From the NCBI RefSeq assembly GCF_022811725.1, contig NZ_CP094527.1, positions 4,898,001 through 4,962,000 on the forward strand: a DNA stretch of 64,000 nt, in the 5' to 3' direction. The DNA comes from Mucilaginibacter sp. SMC90 (GTDB lineage Bacteria > Bacteroidota > Bacteroidia > Sphingobacteriales > Sphingobacteriaceae). Shown in pieces: positions 18,801 through 26,152 of the stretch; the stretch's first letter is position 1, and every line of letters begins with the position of its first letter. The notes under the pieces were generated by a model. That model was not told the DNA's origin. It saw only the letters and a program-made list of their open reading frames with translations, and did not search any database. The position numbers and the translations under genes are program-made.

Positions 18801-19085
18801 GTTCAGGAAGCATTAAACGGGCAAATAGCTGTCGACCTTGTTAACCACAACTCGTATGACCTGATTATAATGGACCTGCAAATGCCCGTTATGGACGGCT
18901 TTGAAGCAACCGCAGTAATCAAACAGGTACAGCCCGACCTGCCAATCATAGCACTCACGGCAGATGCTATGCCCGAAACTTATCAAAAGGCATTGGCGGC
19001 CGGCATGGTCGACTATCTGACTAAACCTTTTGTTCCGGAAATACTGTACAGCAAACTGGCCAAGTATATCAGGCAATCGGCTTGA
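15822..19085 (+). CDS. Membrane-bound PAS hybrid histidine kinase
   Basis: 1087 residues from the ATG at 15822; the frame is open upstream only to a TTG at 15798. Five or six hydrophobic segments between about 15 and 180 anchor it in the inner membrane. Three or four PAS domains follow (about 200-320, 330-450, 455-575, 580-700), several ending in the PAC pattern (IIQDITEARL, TLQDITARKQ, IGEDITDQEK). The HisKA box has His726 (MSHEIRTPMNAVIG), the ATPase domain has NLIGNAIKFT and GGTGLGLAI, and a C-terminal receiver has Asp1018 (MDLQMPVMDG). No output domain, so phosphate must pass on to another protein. No partner regulator is adjacent; signal unknown. Confidence 0.94.
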   Translation: MSLKGNSLVMIQNEATVYRLLLIGLFIASPSLHYLCSNNSYDPFWLRGINCFFCALALFFSFINNKTFYKAGIVATISSFLIVNNCILLSKNEFQHVYLFSAITIFIALTLFCKKRREFIIISQANLAVIVIAYFTAPRLAISPAVLMVLILFFTLIAYVSFLVVMAYQYQLNSAVESVMRLNQSLMVNDAKLRESQNHLNALINSLNDIIFEFDETKTCINVWFNEITERAVDPRIAVGKTLDLVVGPQKAEKYDKALNYVIETHKPISIEFLSDYDSGHSFTANFTPIFDITTGYTGRISASVIDITEQKKYEQALKENEGLLLEAQNIAKIGNWWYDHESKETFWSANLNGLLGIENIPAGMNRFQYYISLVHPDDRQYVFEYLASIRTTTQNKIEHKFITPAGHLKYIRIQRGEKALKSGTGSSKRTFGIIQDITEARLADKAVKLSQLELMEAQAIAKIGNWKYDVVTGNLSWSDELNNIYELGDDTSLYRKTFVNLLLKYVHPNDKLIIRKLLQSDANTMDSSHEYRVITPQGNLKYLSIIAGKRLYNEDGSVRKIIGTLQDITARKQAELDYRSAENKYKSVLEKINMVAITVDGNGLITFCNNYLAKLIGYKQHELIGMNWMDNFIPEDLKDFLKGWFANKTILPHYINPIICRNGEQRTISWQNTVFYNENGDIKETTSIGEDITDQEKARLDLIWAKEMAEKSSKFKSDFLSIMSHEIRTPMNAVIGTTNLLLDENPRPEQIEYLNTLKFSGENLLAIINDILDYNKIEAGKLELNKSRFNIHHLIHKIKQSFAPRAIEKQLILEVITDDDIPEDLIGDAMRLSQVLNNLIGNAIKFTHTGKVIIRLDKDALTSNSVSIKFAVTDTGIGIAPESFNIVFDPFMQDQQVINNDYGGTGLGLAITKRLVELHNSTIAVLSELGKGTTFTFTINFGIAPEIPTSKPATVLVNNTVNNLQGMNILVVDDNKMNLMIAGKFLKRWNARVQEALNGQIAVDLVNHNSYDLIIMDLQMPVMDGFEATAVIKQVQPDLPIIALTADAMPETYQKALAAGMVDYLTKPFVPEILYSKLAKYIRQSA

Positions 19086-19413
19086 GTTCGGATTTCGGAT
19101 TTTCGATTTCGGATTTTTTATTTTTGAATTTTGAATTTTGAATATCGAATTTCACTACTATCGCAGCTATTCAAAGTCTCTGACTTCGAATCAACTCTGC
19201 ATGGAGTTTGTAACTCCAGCTTTACACGCTTAAATAGGATATCCGTAGACTTTGTCTACGGGCTGCGAGGCAATAAGCATTCCCTATCGCTTTAAATATC
19301 ACGAAATCCTAAAATCATAAAAATCAGGGTTCAAAATAAAAAAGCGACAGGAATCACCTATCGCTTTAAAATATCATCAACGAAATCAGCGTAATCAAAA
19401 AGGATCAGCGGTC
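19086..19413. other. Gene-free stretch with short tandem words and hairpins
   Basis: Opens with repeats of TTCGGATTTCGGATTTTCGATTTC and then TTTTGAAT words (about 19087-19150). Two small hairpins follow: GGAGTTTGTAACTCC (19203-19217) and CCGTAGAC-TTT-GTCTACGG (19243-19261). No gene seen. The right end is the terminator of the DUF3347 gene. Confidence 0.55.
19338..19367 (-). terminator. Terminator of the DUF3347 lipoprotein gene
   Basis: Minus strand AAAGCGATAGG (19357-19367) / CCTGTCGCTTT (19341-19351), one wobble, running into six T (19338-19343). Confidence 0.7.
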
Positions 19414-19941
19414 TTAGTTAATCTGTTCCTTCACCATGCCGCACTCTTTCATATGTTCGGGAAAATACGGATTTACAATTGGTTTGGTAGATGACAGCCA
19501 ATAACCACCTTTACCTTCATCGGCCATAGGGCAAAAATCAACATAAATTGGTGCCGATTTAAATTTAGCCCCTTTTACCAAAGCAATAACATCTTTACTT
19601 AAAACCAGGAAAGCACTGCGCTGCGCTTTGATATCCTTAGCGCTGCTTATTTGATTTGCAACAGCAGCAGTTTCACTGCAACCTTTGATTCCCGAAAGTT
19701 TAGCTTCCAATGCTTTAGCAGCAGTTTTAACACCTTCGGTATCCGATTTAATAAATTCATCTTTTAAAGCGATATAAGCCGTAAAAACATCGCTTGTATT
19801 GGCAGTATCGGCAACTTGCGCTTCAGCTGGTTTAGCAGCAGCCGTTGTGTCTGCTTTGGCAGCTTCCTGCTGTTTTGCCGGTTGATTGCAGGCAGTGGCG
19901 GCTATTACCGCTAAAAAACAAAATCCTTTAATTATTTTCAT
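19414..19941 (-). CDS. DUF3347 domain-containing lipoprotein
   Basis: 175 residues from the ATG at 19941 (MKIIKGFCFLAV), which starts a lipoprotein signal with Cys in the ATACNQ box; an upstream in-frame Met would overlap the permease gene. A low-complexity linker rich in Ala, Lys and Thr (about 20-50) leads to the DUF3347 domain: helical part (IALKDEFIKSDTEGVKTAAK), LSKDVIALVK, then the diagnostic DFCPMADEGKGGYWLSS and INPYFP-like NPYFPEHMKECG. In other genomes this domain accompanies heavy-metal efflux proteins and the conserved CPMA and CG may bind metal; that role is not shown here. It follows a MacB-type permease by 7 bases. Confidence 0.87.
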   Translation of the reverse strand: MKIIKGFCFLAVIAATACNQPAKQQEAAKADTTAAAKPAEAQVADTANTSDVFTAYIALKDEFIKSDTEGVKTAAKALEAKLSGIKGCSETAAVANQISSAKDIKAQRSAFLVLSKDVIALVKGAKFKSAPIYVDFCPMADEGKGGYWLSSTKPIVNPYFPEHMKECGMVKEQIN

Positions 19942-19948
19942 ATTACAA

Positions 19949-21196
19949 TTAGTTTGTGCGGATAGCTTCAACCGGATCCAGCCTTGAGGCCGAATATGCG
20001 GGGATGATACCGGCTATTACCCCTATTATAATTGAATAGCTTAAGCCCCTTGTAACATTAGCTGCGTCAAGTATCACCTGTACATCCAACGCAGCCTTTA
20101 CTGCAAACGTACCAAGATACACAAAAAACAACCCGATGATCCCGCCAACAAAACAGAGCAATACCGATTCAATTAAGAACTGCAATAATATGAAATAGTT
20201 TTTAGCACCTAATGATTTTTGTATACCGATAATGTTGGTACGTTCCTTTACCGATACGAACATGATATTGGCAATACCAAAGCCACCAACTAGAATTGAA
20301 AACCCACCAATAATGGCACCGGCAATATTAACAACTTTAAAAAGATCGTCGAGCTGCTGGGTGATCATGGTTGTGCGGTTCAATGAAAAATTATCGTCGG
20401 CTCCTGGCCTCAACCTCCTGATAGAACGCATCAGGCCTTTGATCTCGCTCTCCACGTCATCTGTAGGGATACCTTTTTTACCCCGTACAATAATTGAAGG
20501 GTTATATTTTGAGCTTTGAATATCAATTAAATTGCGTGCAAAATTCATGGGAAGCAACACCTCTTTATCTGTCGATATCCCCAGCATATCTTTACCCTGT
20601 TTTGAAAACACACCTACAACGGTAACATATCGCCCCATCACTTTGATCTGCTTGCCAATTGCATCGCCGTCGGGGAATAAATTTTGAGCTATGTCATAAC
20701 CTATATTGGTTATAGGGGCGCCGGTTTTTGATTCCATTTCGGTGAAATACCTACCGCTTTCAAAATCAAAGTTCCAGGTTTTGTCATGATCCTGCGATGC
20801 AGCGTCAACCTGTGCACCTTCAACCGTGTTGCTTTTATACTTTATAGTGCGGTTGTCAATATTAATTTCGTAAGATAATGCTTCGGCAGTGGTGATTCGG
20901 CGCGTAAGCTCATTAAAATCACGCAGATCAGATTCGGGCCTTTGCAGGTACTTCCACCACGGAAAATCGCTGCCGCCTACCCATGGCCACTTTTGCACAT
21001 ATATACTGTTATTACCCAGCTTATTAACACTGTTTTGCAAATTATTACGCAAAGTATCAACAGCCGATTGTACAGCTATAATAGTGAATATACCAATGGT
21101 TACCCCAAGCAATGACAGCAACGTACGTGTCTTGTTCTGGCGCAGGGCATCGCCGGCAAACAAAAAACTTTCCCTTAAAAGTTTTAAAAAAAGCAT
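19949..21196 (-). CDS. MacB/FtsX-type ABC transporter permease
   Basis: 415 residues. One N-terminal transmembrane helix (about 20-45, LLSLLGVTIGIFTIIAV), a large MacB periplasmic-core domain (about 45-280), then three C-terminal helices of the FtsX domain (about 285-310, 335-360, 380-405), ending SASRLDPVEAIRTN, the typical end of the family. Such permeases couple with an ATPase to move lipoproteins, peptides or antibiotics outwards, or work as mechanotransmitters. No ATPase gene is next to it; it must use one encoded elsewhere. It is co-directional with the DUF3347 lipoprotein gene 7 bases downstream, so those two are likely one operon. Confidence 0.93.
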   Translation of the reverse strand: MLFLKLLRESFLFAGDALRQNKTRTLLSLLGVTIGIFTIIAVQSAVDTLRNNLQNSVNKLGNNSIYVQKWPWVGGSDFPWWKYLQRPESDLRDFNELTRRITTAEALSYEINIDNRTIKYKSNTVEGAQVDAASQDHDKTWNFDFESGRYFTEMESKTGAPITNIGYDIAQNLFPDGDAIGKQIKVMGRYVTVVGVFSKQGKDMLGISTDKEVLLPMNFARNLIDIQSSKYNPSIIVRGKKGIPTDDVESEIKGLMRSIRRLRPGADDNFSLNRTTMITQQLDDLFKVVNIAGAIIGGFSILVGGFGIANIMFVSVKERTNIIGIQKSLGAKNYFILLQFLIESVLLCFVGGIIGLFFVYLGTFAVKAALDVQVILDAANVTRGLSYSIIIGVIAGIIPAYSASRLDPVEAIRTN

Positions 21197-21421
21197 ATAA
21201 CTTATTTTGGTATTACTTGTTAATCAATCCTAATTGCACGGTTAAAGCGTGGAGGTAATGGTAATATAACGGGCGTTTTTATTACTGATACGTTAAACCG
21301 CCTGTCAATATTTTTTTAGACAACAGCATATGATTTAAGTTACAGTATTTTTCAATTAATATAACGGTAGTGTAATTAAACTTCTTCTTAAAAAAATCTG
21401 TTAAATTAACAAAAAAATTCG

Positions 21422-21429
21422 TACATTTG
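21422..21429 (+). promoter_or_regulatory. Bacteroidota -7 box of queA
   Basis: TACATTTG, matching TAnnTTTG, 28 bases before the queA ATG. Confidence 0.65.
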
Positions 21430-21456
21430 CGCCCTTGAAAATTCATAAAAACAAGC

Positions 21457-22506
21457 ATGAAATTATCTCAATTTAAATTCAACTTACCTGAATCCCTTAT
21501 CGCCCATACACCCTCTGCCACCCGCGATGAATCACGTTTAATGGTTTTACACAAAGATTCGGGCAAAATTGAGCATAAAATATTTAAAGACGTGCTGGAT
21601 TACTTTCAGGACAAGGATGTAATGATCCTTAATAACACTAAAGTTTTCCCTGCCCGTTTATATGGCAACAAAGAAAAAACCGGTGCTACTATCGAAGTAT
21701 TTTTGCTGCGCGAACTGAATAAAGAACTGCGTTTATGGGATGTACTGGTTGATCCGGCCCGTAAAATACGCGTAGGTAATAAATTATATTTTGGCGACGA
21801 CGATTTGCTGATTGCCGAAGTTGTTGACAACACTACCTCACGTGGCCGTACCATTCGCTTTTTGTTTGACGGTACCGACGAAGAATTCCGTCGCAACGTT
21901 GAAATCTTAGGCGAAACACCGTTGCCTAAATACATTAAACGTAAAGCCACTGCCGAAGACAAAGAGCGTTACCAAACCATTTTCGCTAAACACGAAGGTG
22001 CTGTTGCTGCCCCTACTGCCGGCTTACACTTTAGCCGCGAGCTAATGAAACGCCTTGAATTAAAAGGCGTTGATTTTGCCGAAGTAACGCTGCACGTTGG
22101 TTTAGGTACCTTCCGCCCGGTTGAGGTTGAAGATTTAACCAAGCACAAAATGGATTCAGAACAGTTCATTATTGAGCAAAGACAAGCTGATATTGTAAAC
22201 CGCGGCATTGAGCGTAAATCACGCATTTGTGCTGTGGGTACCACTTCAATGCGTACCATCGAATCGGCCGTGTCTGCAAACAAAACGTTGAAAGCAGCTA
22301 ACGATTGGACAAGCAAGTTCATCTTCCCTCCGTACGATTTTAGTATTGCCAACTCAATGATCACCAACTTCCATACACCAGAATCAACACTGTTGATGAT
22401 GATTGCGGCCTTTGGCGGTTATGAAAACGTAATGAACGCATACGAAATAGCAGTGAAAGAAAAATACCGCTTTTACAGCTACGGCGACGCGATGCTGATC
22501 ATCTAA
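21457..22506 (+). CDS. queA: S-adenosylmethionine:tRNA ribosyltransferase-isomerase
   Basis: 349 residues, the normal size. Transfers and isomerises the ribosyl part of SAM onto 7-aminomethyl-7-deazaguanine in tRNA, the penultimate step of queuosine synthesis. Family motifs: N-terminal MKLSQFKFNLPESLIA, then RDESRLMV, NNTKVFPARL, the central AAPTAGLHFS and GLGTFRPV, and the C-terminal TNFHTPESTLLMM(I)AAF. Monocistronic by appearance, with its own -7 box and a terminator at 22534. Confidence 0.97.
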   Translation: MKLSQFKFNLPESLIAHTPSATRDESRLMVLHKDSGKIEHKIFKDVLDYFQDKDVMILNNTKVFPARLYGNKEKTGATIEVFLLRELNKELRLWDVLVDPARKIRVGNKLYFGDDDLLIAEVVDNTTSRGRTIRFLFDGTDEEFRRNVEILGETPLPKYIKRKATAEDKERYQTIFAKHEGAVAAPTAGLHFSRELMKRLELKGVDFAEVTLHVGLGTFRPVEVEDLTKHKMDSEQFIIEQRQADIVNRGIERKSRICAVGTTSMRTIESAVSANKTLKAANDWTSKFIFPPYDFSIANSMITNFHTPESTLLMMIAAFGGYENVMNAYEIAVKEKYRFYSYGDAMLII

Positions 22507-22533
22507 TCTTTTTAGATTTAAGATATGAGATTT

Positions 22534-22570
22534 GAGATATGGGACCATGGTTTCATATCTCATTTTTTTT
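22534..22570 (+). terminator. Terminator of queA
   Basis: GAGATATG (22534-22541) / CATATCTC (22554-22561), then A and a run of eight T. Confidence 0.85.
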
Positions 22571-22620
22571 GTAGTAGTTTTGATCATTAGCCTGTTTGTA
22601 AAATGAACGTTCATGTCCGC

Positions 22621-22800
22621 TCAGGGTCTCTCGCAGAGGACCCTGAGGTTCTCATATCGTTTTAAACATCTAACAGGATATTTAGAACAACGGATATGCA
22701 TGGTACATACCTCAGGGTCCGCTGCGAGAGACCCTGATGGGACGTTAAAATAAACATTTCATATCCCTTCCGGCTCCTCTGCGAGAGACTCTGATGGGAC
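22621..22800. repeat. CAGGGTCTC inverted and direct repeat set
   Basis: A 28-bp unit at 22621-22648 (TCAGGGTCTCTCGCAGAGGA...) recurs inverted at 22710-22737 with one mismatch. Each unit is itself palindromic at its ends (TCAGGGTC/GACCCTGA). A third, diverged direct copy ends at 22800 (CTGCGAGAGACTCTGATGGGAC) and matches the end of the second unit. Confidence 0.75.
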
Positions 22801-22808
22801 ATTAAAAG

Positions 22809-22930
22809 CTATGTCATTGCGAGGAGCCGAAAGGACTTGTGCAGGGAAGCGACGTGGCAATCGCACGTGTGGCTCGTTGCCTTACTCTGTATAGCATGCA
22901 ACTGCCGCGCTACCGCTCGCAATGACATAG
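22809..22930. repeat. REP-like palindromic element, copy C
   Basis: Ends CTATGTCATTGCGAG (22809-22823) and CTCGCAATGACATAG (22916-22930) form a perfect 15-bp inverted repeat. The interior (AGCGACGTGGCAATCGCACGTG) parallels copy A (GGCGACGCGGCAATCTCGTAGC), so A and C are full-length members and B is a compact one. Confidence 0.8.
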
Positions 22931-22962
22931 TTGTAAAGTCTTTAATTTTCAGTAAAAAATAA

Positions 22963-23676
22963 ATGCCCGCTAATCTCCAATCTCTAACCACTAATCTCCC
23001 CAACTACGTCATCATAGTAGCAGGTGGTTCGGGCAGCCGGATGCAATCAAGCCTGCCAAAACAATTTTTATTACTTAACGGCAAACCTGTGCTAATGCAC
23101 ACTATTGCCGCTTTTCAACAAGCACAAGCCAGGCCTGGCATCATATTAGTTTTACCTGCAGCTTATCACGTTTACTGGCAGCAGTTAATACAGGAACATT
23201 CTTTCACCATCCCTCACCAACTGGTTACCGGAGGCGAAACCCGGTTCCATTCGGTTAAGAACGGACTTAACCTGATCACTGACACAGAAGCCCTAATTGC
23301 TGTACAGGACGCCGTACGACCGCTTATTTCGCCTGATATTATCGACGAAGCCTACCGGTGCGCCGCCGAATATGGAACAGCCGTAGTAGCCGTTAAAAGC
23401 CGTGATTCGATACGTCAGGTAAAAGGAGGCAAATCAGTAAGCCTCATCAGGGACGAGATTTACCTGGTGCAAACACCACAAACGTTTAAAGCCTCCCTGC
23501 TAAGGAAGGCTTATGAACAGCCGTTTGATACCAAATTTACAGATGATGCCAGTGTTGTTGAGCAATATGGTGCCGAAATAAAACTCACCGAAGGCGATCA
23601 CAGCAATATTAAAATAACCTTCCCCGAAGATATTGCCATTGCCGAACTCCTCTTAAGCAAAAAGCCACAACTATAA
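22963..23676 (+). CDS. ispD: 2-C-methyl-D-erythritol 4-phosphate cytidylyltransferase
   Basis: 237 residues. Makes CDP-methylerythritol from MEP and CTP in the non-mevalonate isoprenoid pathway. Nucleotidyltransferase signature IVAGGSGSRMQSSLPKQF at about 17-35, then VQDAVRPLI near 110 and FTDDASVVEQYG near 190-200. The first dozen residues (MPANLQSLTTNL) are extra compared with most family members; a shorter start is not obvious because the next ATG lies inside the nucleotide-binding loop. Ends in a terminator overlapping its stop codon. Confidence 0.95.
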   Translation: MPANLQSLTTNLPNYVIIVAGGSGSRMQSSLPKQFLLLNGKPVLMHTIAAFQQAQARPGIILVLPAAYHVYWQQLIQEHSFTIPHQLVTGGETRFHSVKNGLNLITDTEALIAVQDAVRPLISPDIIDEAYRCAAEYGTAVVAVKSRDSIRQVKGGKSVSLIRDEIYLVQTPQTFKASLLRKAYEQPFDTKFTDDASVVEQYGAEIKLTEGDHSNIKITFPEDIAIAELLLSKKPQL

Positions 23677-23692
23677 GAGTTGCGGCTTTTTT
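23661..23692 (+). terminator. Terminator overlapping the ispD stop
   Basis: AAAGCCACAACT (23661-23672) / AGTTGCGGCTTT (23678-23689), then T. The stop codon lies in the loop. Confidence 0.75.
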
Positions 23693-23717
23693 GATTTGCG
23701 ATACAAGGTTAAATTCT

Positions 23718-23864
23718 TTAAGCCCTCCTGATCACGCCTAAAAGCAACGCTATAATGGCTATAACTAATAATACGTGAATTAAACCAGGTGCAGAGTATG
23801 CAAAAAATCCTATAGCCCATCCTATCACAAGGATAACAGCAATAATGTACAATAAACCTCTCAT
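23718..23864 (-). CDS. lmo0937 family small membrane protein
   Basis: 48 residues (MRGLLYIIAVILVIGWAIGF onwards, ending VIRRA). Two hydrophobic helices (about 4-22 and 28-45) joined by a short SAPGLIH turn, with basic ends. This is the pattern of the lmo0937/DUF5670 family of tiny inner-membrane proteins, common and often multi-copy in Bacteroidota and linked with stress conditions. Function unknown. Stands alone between ispD and the acidic DUF2795-like gene. Confidence 0.85.
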   Translation of the reverse strand: MRGLLYIIAVILVIGWAIGFFAYSAPGLIHVLLVIAIIALLLGVIRRA

Positions 23865-23933
23865 GTTGTAATGTTTTAGTTAAGTAAATGTGAAGTCACC
23901 TATACTAAAATCATTCCAAAAAGTAGTGGTCAA

Positions 23934-23960
23934 TAAAAAAACCCTTATTGCTAAGGGTTT
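23934..23960 (-). terminator. Terminator of the DUF2795-like gene
   Basis: AAACCCTT (minus strand 23953-23960) / AAGGGTTT (23939-23946), then a T run to 23934. Confidence 0.85.
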
Positions 23961-23971
23961 CATTATCGTGT

Positions 23972-24193
23972 TTAATACTCGTCTTCGTTAAAGAAGAAGT
24001 CGTCTTTAGTCGGATAATCCGGCCAGATCTCTTCAATATTTTCGTACGGTTCACCATCGTCTTCAAGTGCCTGAAGGTTTTCAATAACCTCAACAGGAGC
24101 GCCTGAACGGATAGCATAATCAATTAATTCATCTTTTGTTGCGGGCCATGGTGCATCTTCCAGGTGCGATGCCAGTTCAAGTGTCCAATACAT
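23972..24193 (-). CDS. DUF2795 family small acidic protein
   Basis: 73 residues, very acidic, no signal peptide or membrane segment. N-terminal MYWTLELASHLEDAPWPATKDELIDYAIRSG resembles DUF2795 (a short helical domain where WPATKDEL is the hallmark), then an acidic tail (EEIWPDYPTKDDFFFNEDEY). The conserved family is widespread in Bacteroidota with no assigned function. Own terminator; likely monocistronic. Confidence 0.88.
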   Translation of the reverse strand: MYWTLELASHLEDAPWPATKDELIDYAIRSGAPVEVIENLQALEDDGEPYENIEEIWPDYPTKDDFFFNEDEY

Positions 24194-24287
24194 CGTTTTT
24201 ATTTATATTTATAATTATCAGTAAAATTTACTTTTTCGCAAAAGTATAACATTTTCAATTTGAATATCAATATTTTTTTTCAATTTT

Positions 24288-24836
24288 TTAAACCCGTGGT
24301 ATCCACTGATTTTCAGTTACTTTATTAACGTTTGCAATTTTGCGGGCCAAAGTGAACAGGTAATCGCTCAACCTGTTCAGATAAATATTCACTTTTTCGT
24401 CAACTGTACTCTCTTCGGCAAGCTGAACAGTTATCCTTTCGGCGCGGCGGCAAACACATCTTGCAATATGGCAAAATGAAATTACATTACTTCCACCGGG
24501 CAAAATAAAATGTTTGAGCGGCGGTAAACTTTCATTCATAGTGTCCATTTCTGTTTCCAATGCTTCCACATCGCTTATGTGCAAGTCGGGAATAACCATA
24601 CGTGACCGCTCGGGGTCGGCTGCAAGTGATGATCCAATTGTAAACAATCTGTCCTGTATCTGCTTCAATACCTCCTTATCATGTGCGTCAATATCCTGAT
24701 CGCGAATTAACCCAATATACGAGTTAAGTTCATCAACGGTTCCATAACTTTCAATCCGGATATGGTGCTTGGGCACGCGGGTACCACCAATTAATGAAGT
24801 AAACCCCTTGTCGCCCGTTTTAGTATATATTTTCAT
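24288..24836 (-). CDS. Cob(I)yrinic acid a,c-diamide adenosyltransferase (PduO type)
   Basis: 182 residues. Adds the 5'-deoxyadenosyl group of ATP to cob(I)alamin to make coenzyme B12. N-terminal MKIYTKTGDKGFTSLIGG is the PduO-type ATP-binding signature, followed by VDELNSYIGL, the RCVCRRAER(I) helix and NRLSDYLFTLARK at the C-terminus. No B12 enzyme or transporter lies next to it; it probably serves methylmalonyl-CoA mutase or a ribonucleotide reductase elsewhere. Confidence 0.95.
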   Translation of the reverse strand: MKIYTKTGDKGFTSLIGGTRVPKHHIRIESYGTVDELNSYIGLIRDQDIDAHDKEVLKQIQDRLFTIGSSLAADPERSRMVIPDLHISDVEALETEMDTMNESLPPLKHFILPGGSNVISFCHIARCVCRRAERITVQLAEESTVDEKVNIYLNRLSDYLFTLARKIANVNKVTENQWIPRV

Positions 24837-25074
24837 ACTTAATTTAATAATAAATCACAACAATTTGGTTACACAAAAAACATGTGCTGTCCGTCAGCAA
24901 ATTAAATCCGGCACACAAAATCTTTTTTTCACGATTGGTGTTATTCCAAAGCTATCATCTTAAAATTTGTATTTTAAAGCATTTAGCATATTTTTTGCTA
25001 ATGAAGTGTAATTTTTAAAATGTTAGCTTAAACTTGCATTAATAACATCATCTAATATACTTAGTGTTAAATCC

Positions 25075-26085
25075 ATGAAATCAATCATATTATCATCTAA
25101 GCTTCTTTGCCTTTCACTTGTAATCCTGCTCTCAACCGGTTTTAGCTGCGGCGGCAATAGCAGCACAAAAGCGCCTGCTCAAAAAGCTACAGCCGCCCCT
25201 GCCAAAGTGAGTATGGCCAGTTTACTGAGCGAAAAACAATTTAATGACCTTTTTCCGCAGCGCGACAAGTTTTATACTTACGCCGCCTTCATTAAAGCTG
25301 CCGATGAGCTGGGCATGATCACGGTAAAAGTAACACGACGGGCAACATCTGTTTACCAACTGGAGCGCACAGATAAAAAAACCGGTAAAAGTACCGTGGT
25401 ACGCCAGGATGTTGATTGGAACGAAGAATGGGCCAAAGCTAAACCCGACAGTACATATACCATTGACTACGGCGATTTTTGCACAGAATATAGTGCCGAC
25501 GTGAATAAAAAAGAGCTTGCTGCTTTTTTTGCGCACATTGCCCACGAAACCCGTCACGGCATGAATGCATCTTATACCGACGGGCTGATGCTGATTCATG
25601 AAAGCAATACCAGCCTGCCCTATGTTGCCGAAAGCGACGAATACCCACCGGTTGCCGGTAAAAAATACTACGGCCGCGGACCAATGCAGCTCAGTTACAA
25701 TGGCAATTATGGTTACGCTTCGGATTGCATTTTGGGCGACGATAAAATATTGCTCCAAAGCCCCGAGTTAGTAGAAACTGACCCGGTAATTGCCTTTAAA
25801 ACCGCCATATATTTTTGGATGACACCGCAAACCCATAAACCATCGGCACATGATGTAATGACTGGCAAATGGCAACCCAATGCCGAAGATAAAGCAGCAG
25901 GCCGCACCCCGGGCTTTGGCATGACCATTAATATCGTAAATGGCGAAGTTGAATGTAACAAAGGCGAAAACATGTACAACATGAACGACAGGATTGGCTT
26001 TTACCAGTTTTTTCTGAAGAAACTGGGGGTTAGCGACGCTAATTGTGTTTGCTCATGCGGTAAAATGAAGCCCTATCGTTATTAA
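25075..26085 (+). CDS. GH19 family chitinase-like lipoprotein
   Basis: 336 residues. Lipoprotein signal with Cys25 (LSTGFSCGG), then a linker and the GH19 fold. The catalytic pair of the family appears as Glu158 (FFAHIAHETRHG) and Glu176 (LMLIHESN); YYGRGPMQLSYNGNYG (about 205-220) is the hallmark GH19 substrate-cleft motif, and AIYFWMTPQ and GMTINIVNGEVEC follow in order. It should cleave beta-1,4 bonds of chitin, or of peptidoglycan-like polymers as some bacterial GH19 lysozymes do. C-terminal CVCSCG could form disulfides. No operon partner except the unknown gene 67 bases downstream. Confidence 0.92.
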   Translation: MKSIILSSKLLCLSLVILLSTGFSCGGNSSTKAPAQKATAAPAKVSMASLLSEKQFNDLFPQRDKFYTYAAFIKAADELGMITVKVTRRATSVYQLERTDKKTGKSTVVRQDVDWNEEWAKAKPDSTYTIDYGDFCTEYSADVNKKELAAFFAHIAHETRHGMNASYTDGLMLIHESNTSLPYVAESDEYPPVAGKKYYGRGPMQLSYNGNYGYASDCILGDDKILLQSPELVETDPVIAFKTAIYFWMTPQTHKPSAHDVMTGKWQPNAEDKAAGRTPGFGMTINIVNGEVECNKGENMYNMNDRIGFYQFFLKKLGVSDANCVCSCGKMKPYRY

Positions 26086-26152
26086 CAGTTTTTTGATTTT
26101 TGTTGCTAAAAAGTTATTATTGTATTAATCTTTAATACCAAACTTTATAAAA

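Larger units (their letters stand above)
22507..22962. other. Intergenic repeat block between queA and ispD
   Basis: Holds the queA terminator, a set of CAGGGTCTC palindromes (22621-22800) and REP-like copy C (22809-22930). No gene seen. The ispD promoter must lie in or after the repeats. Confidence 0.6.
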
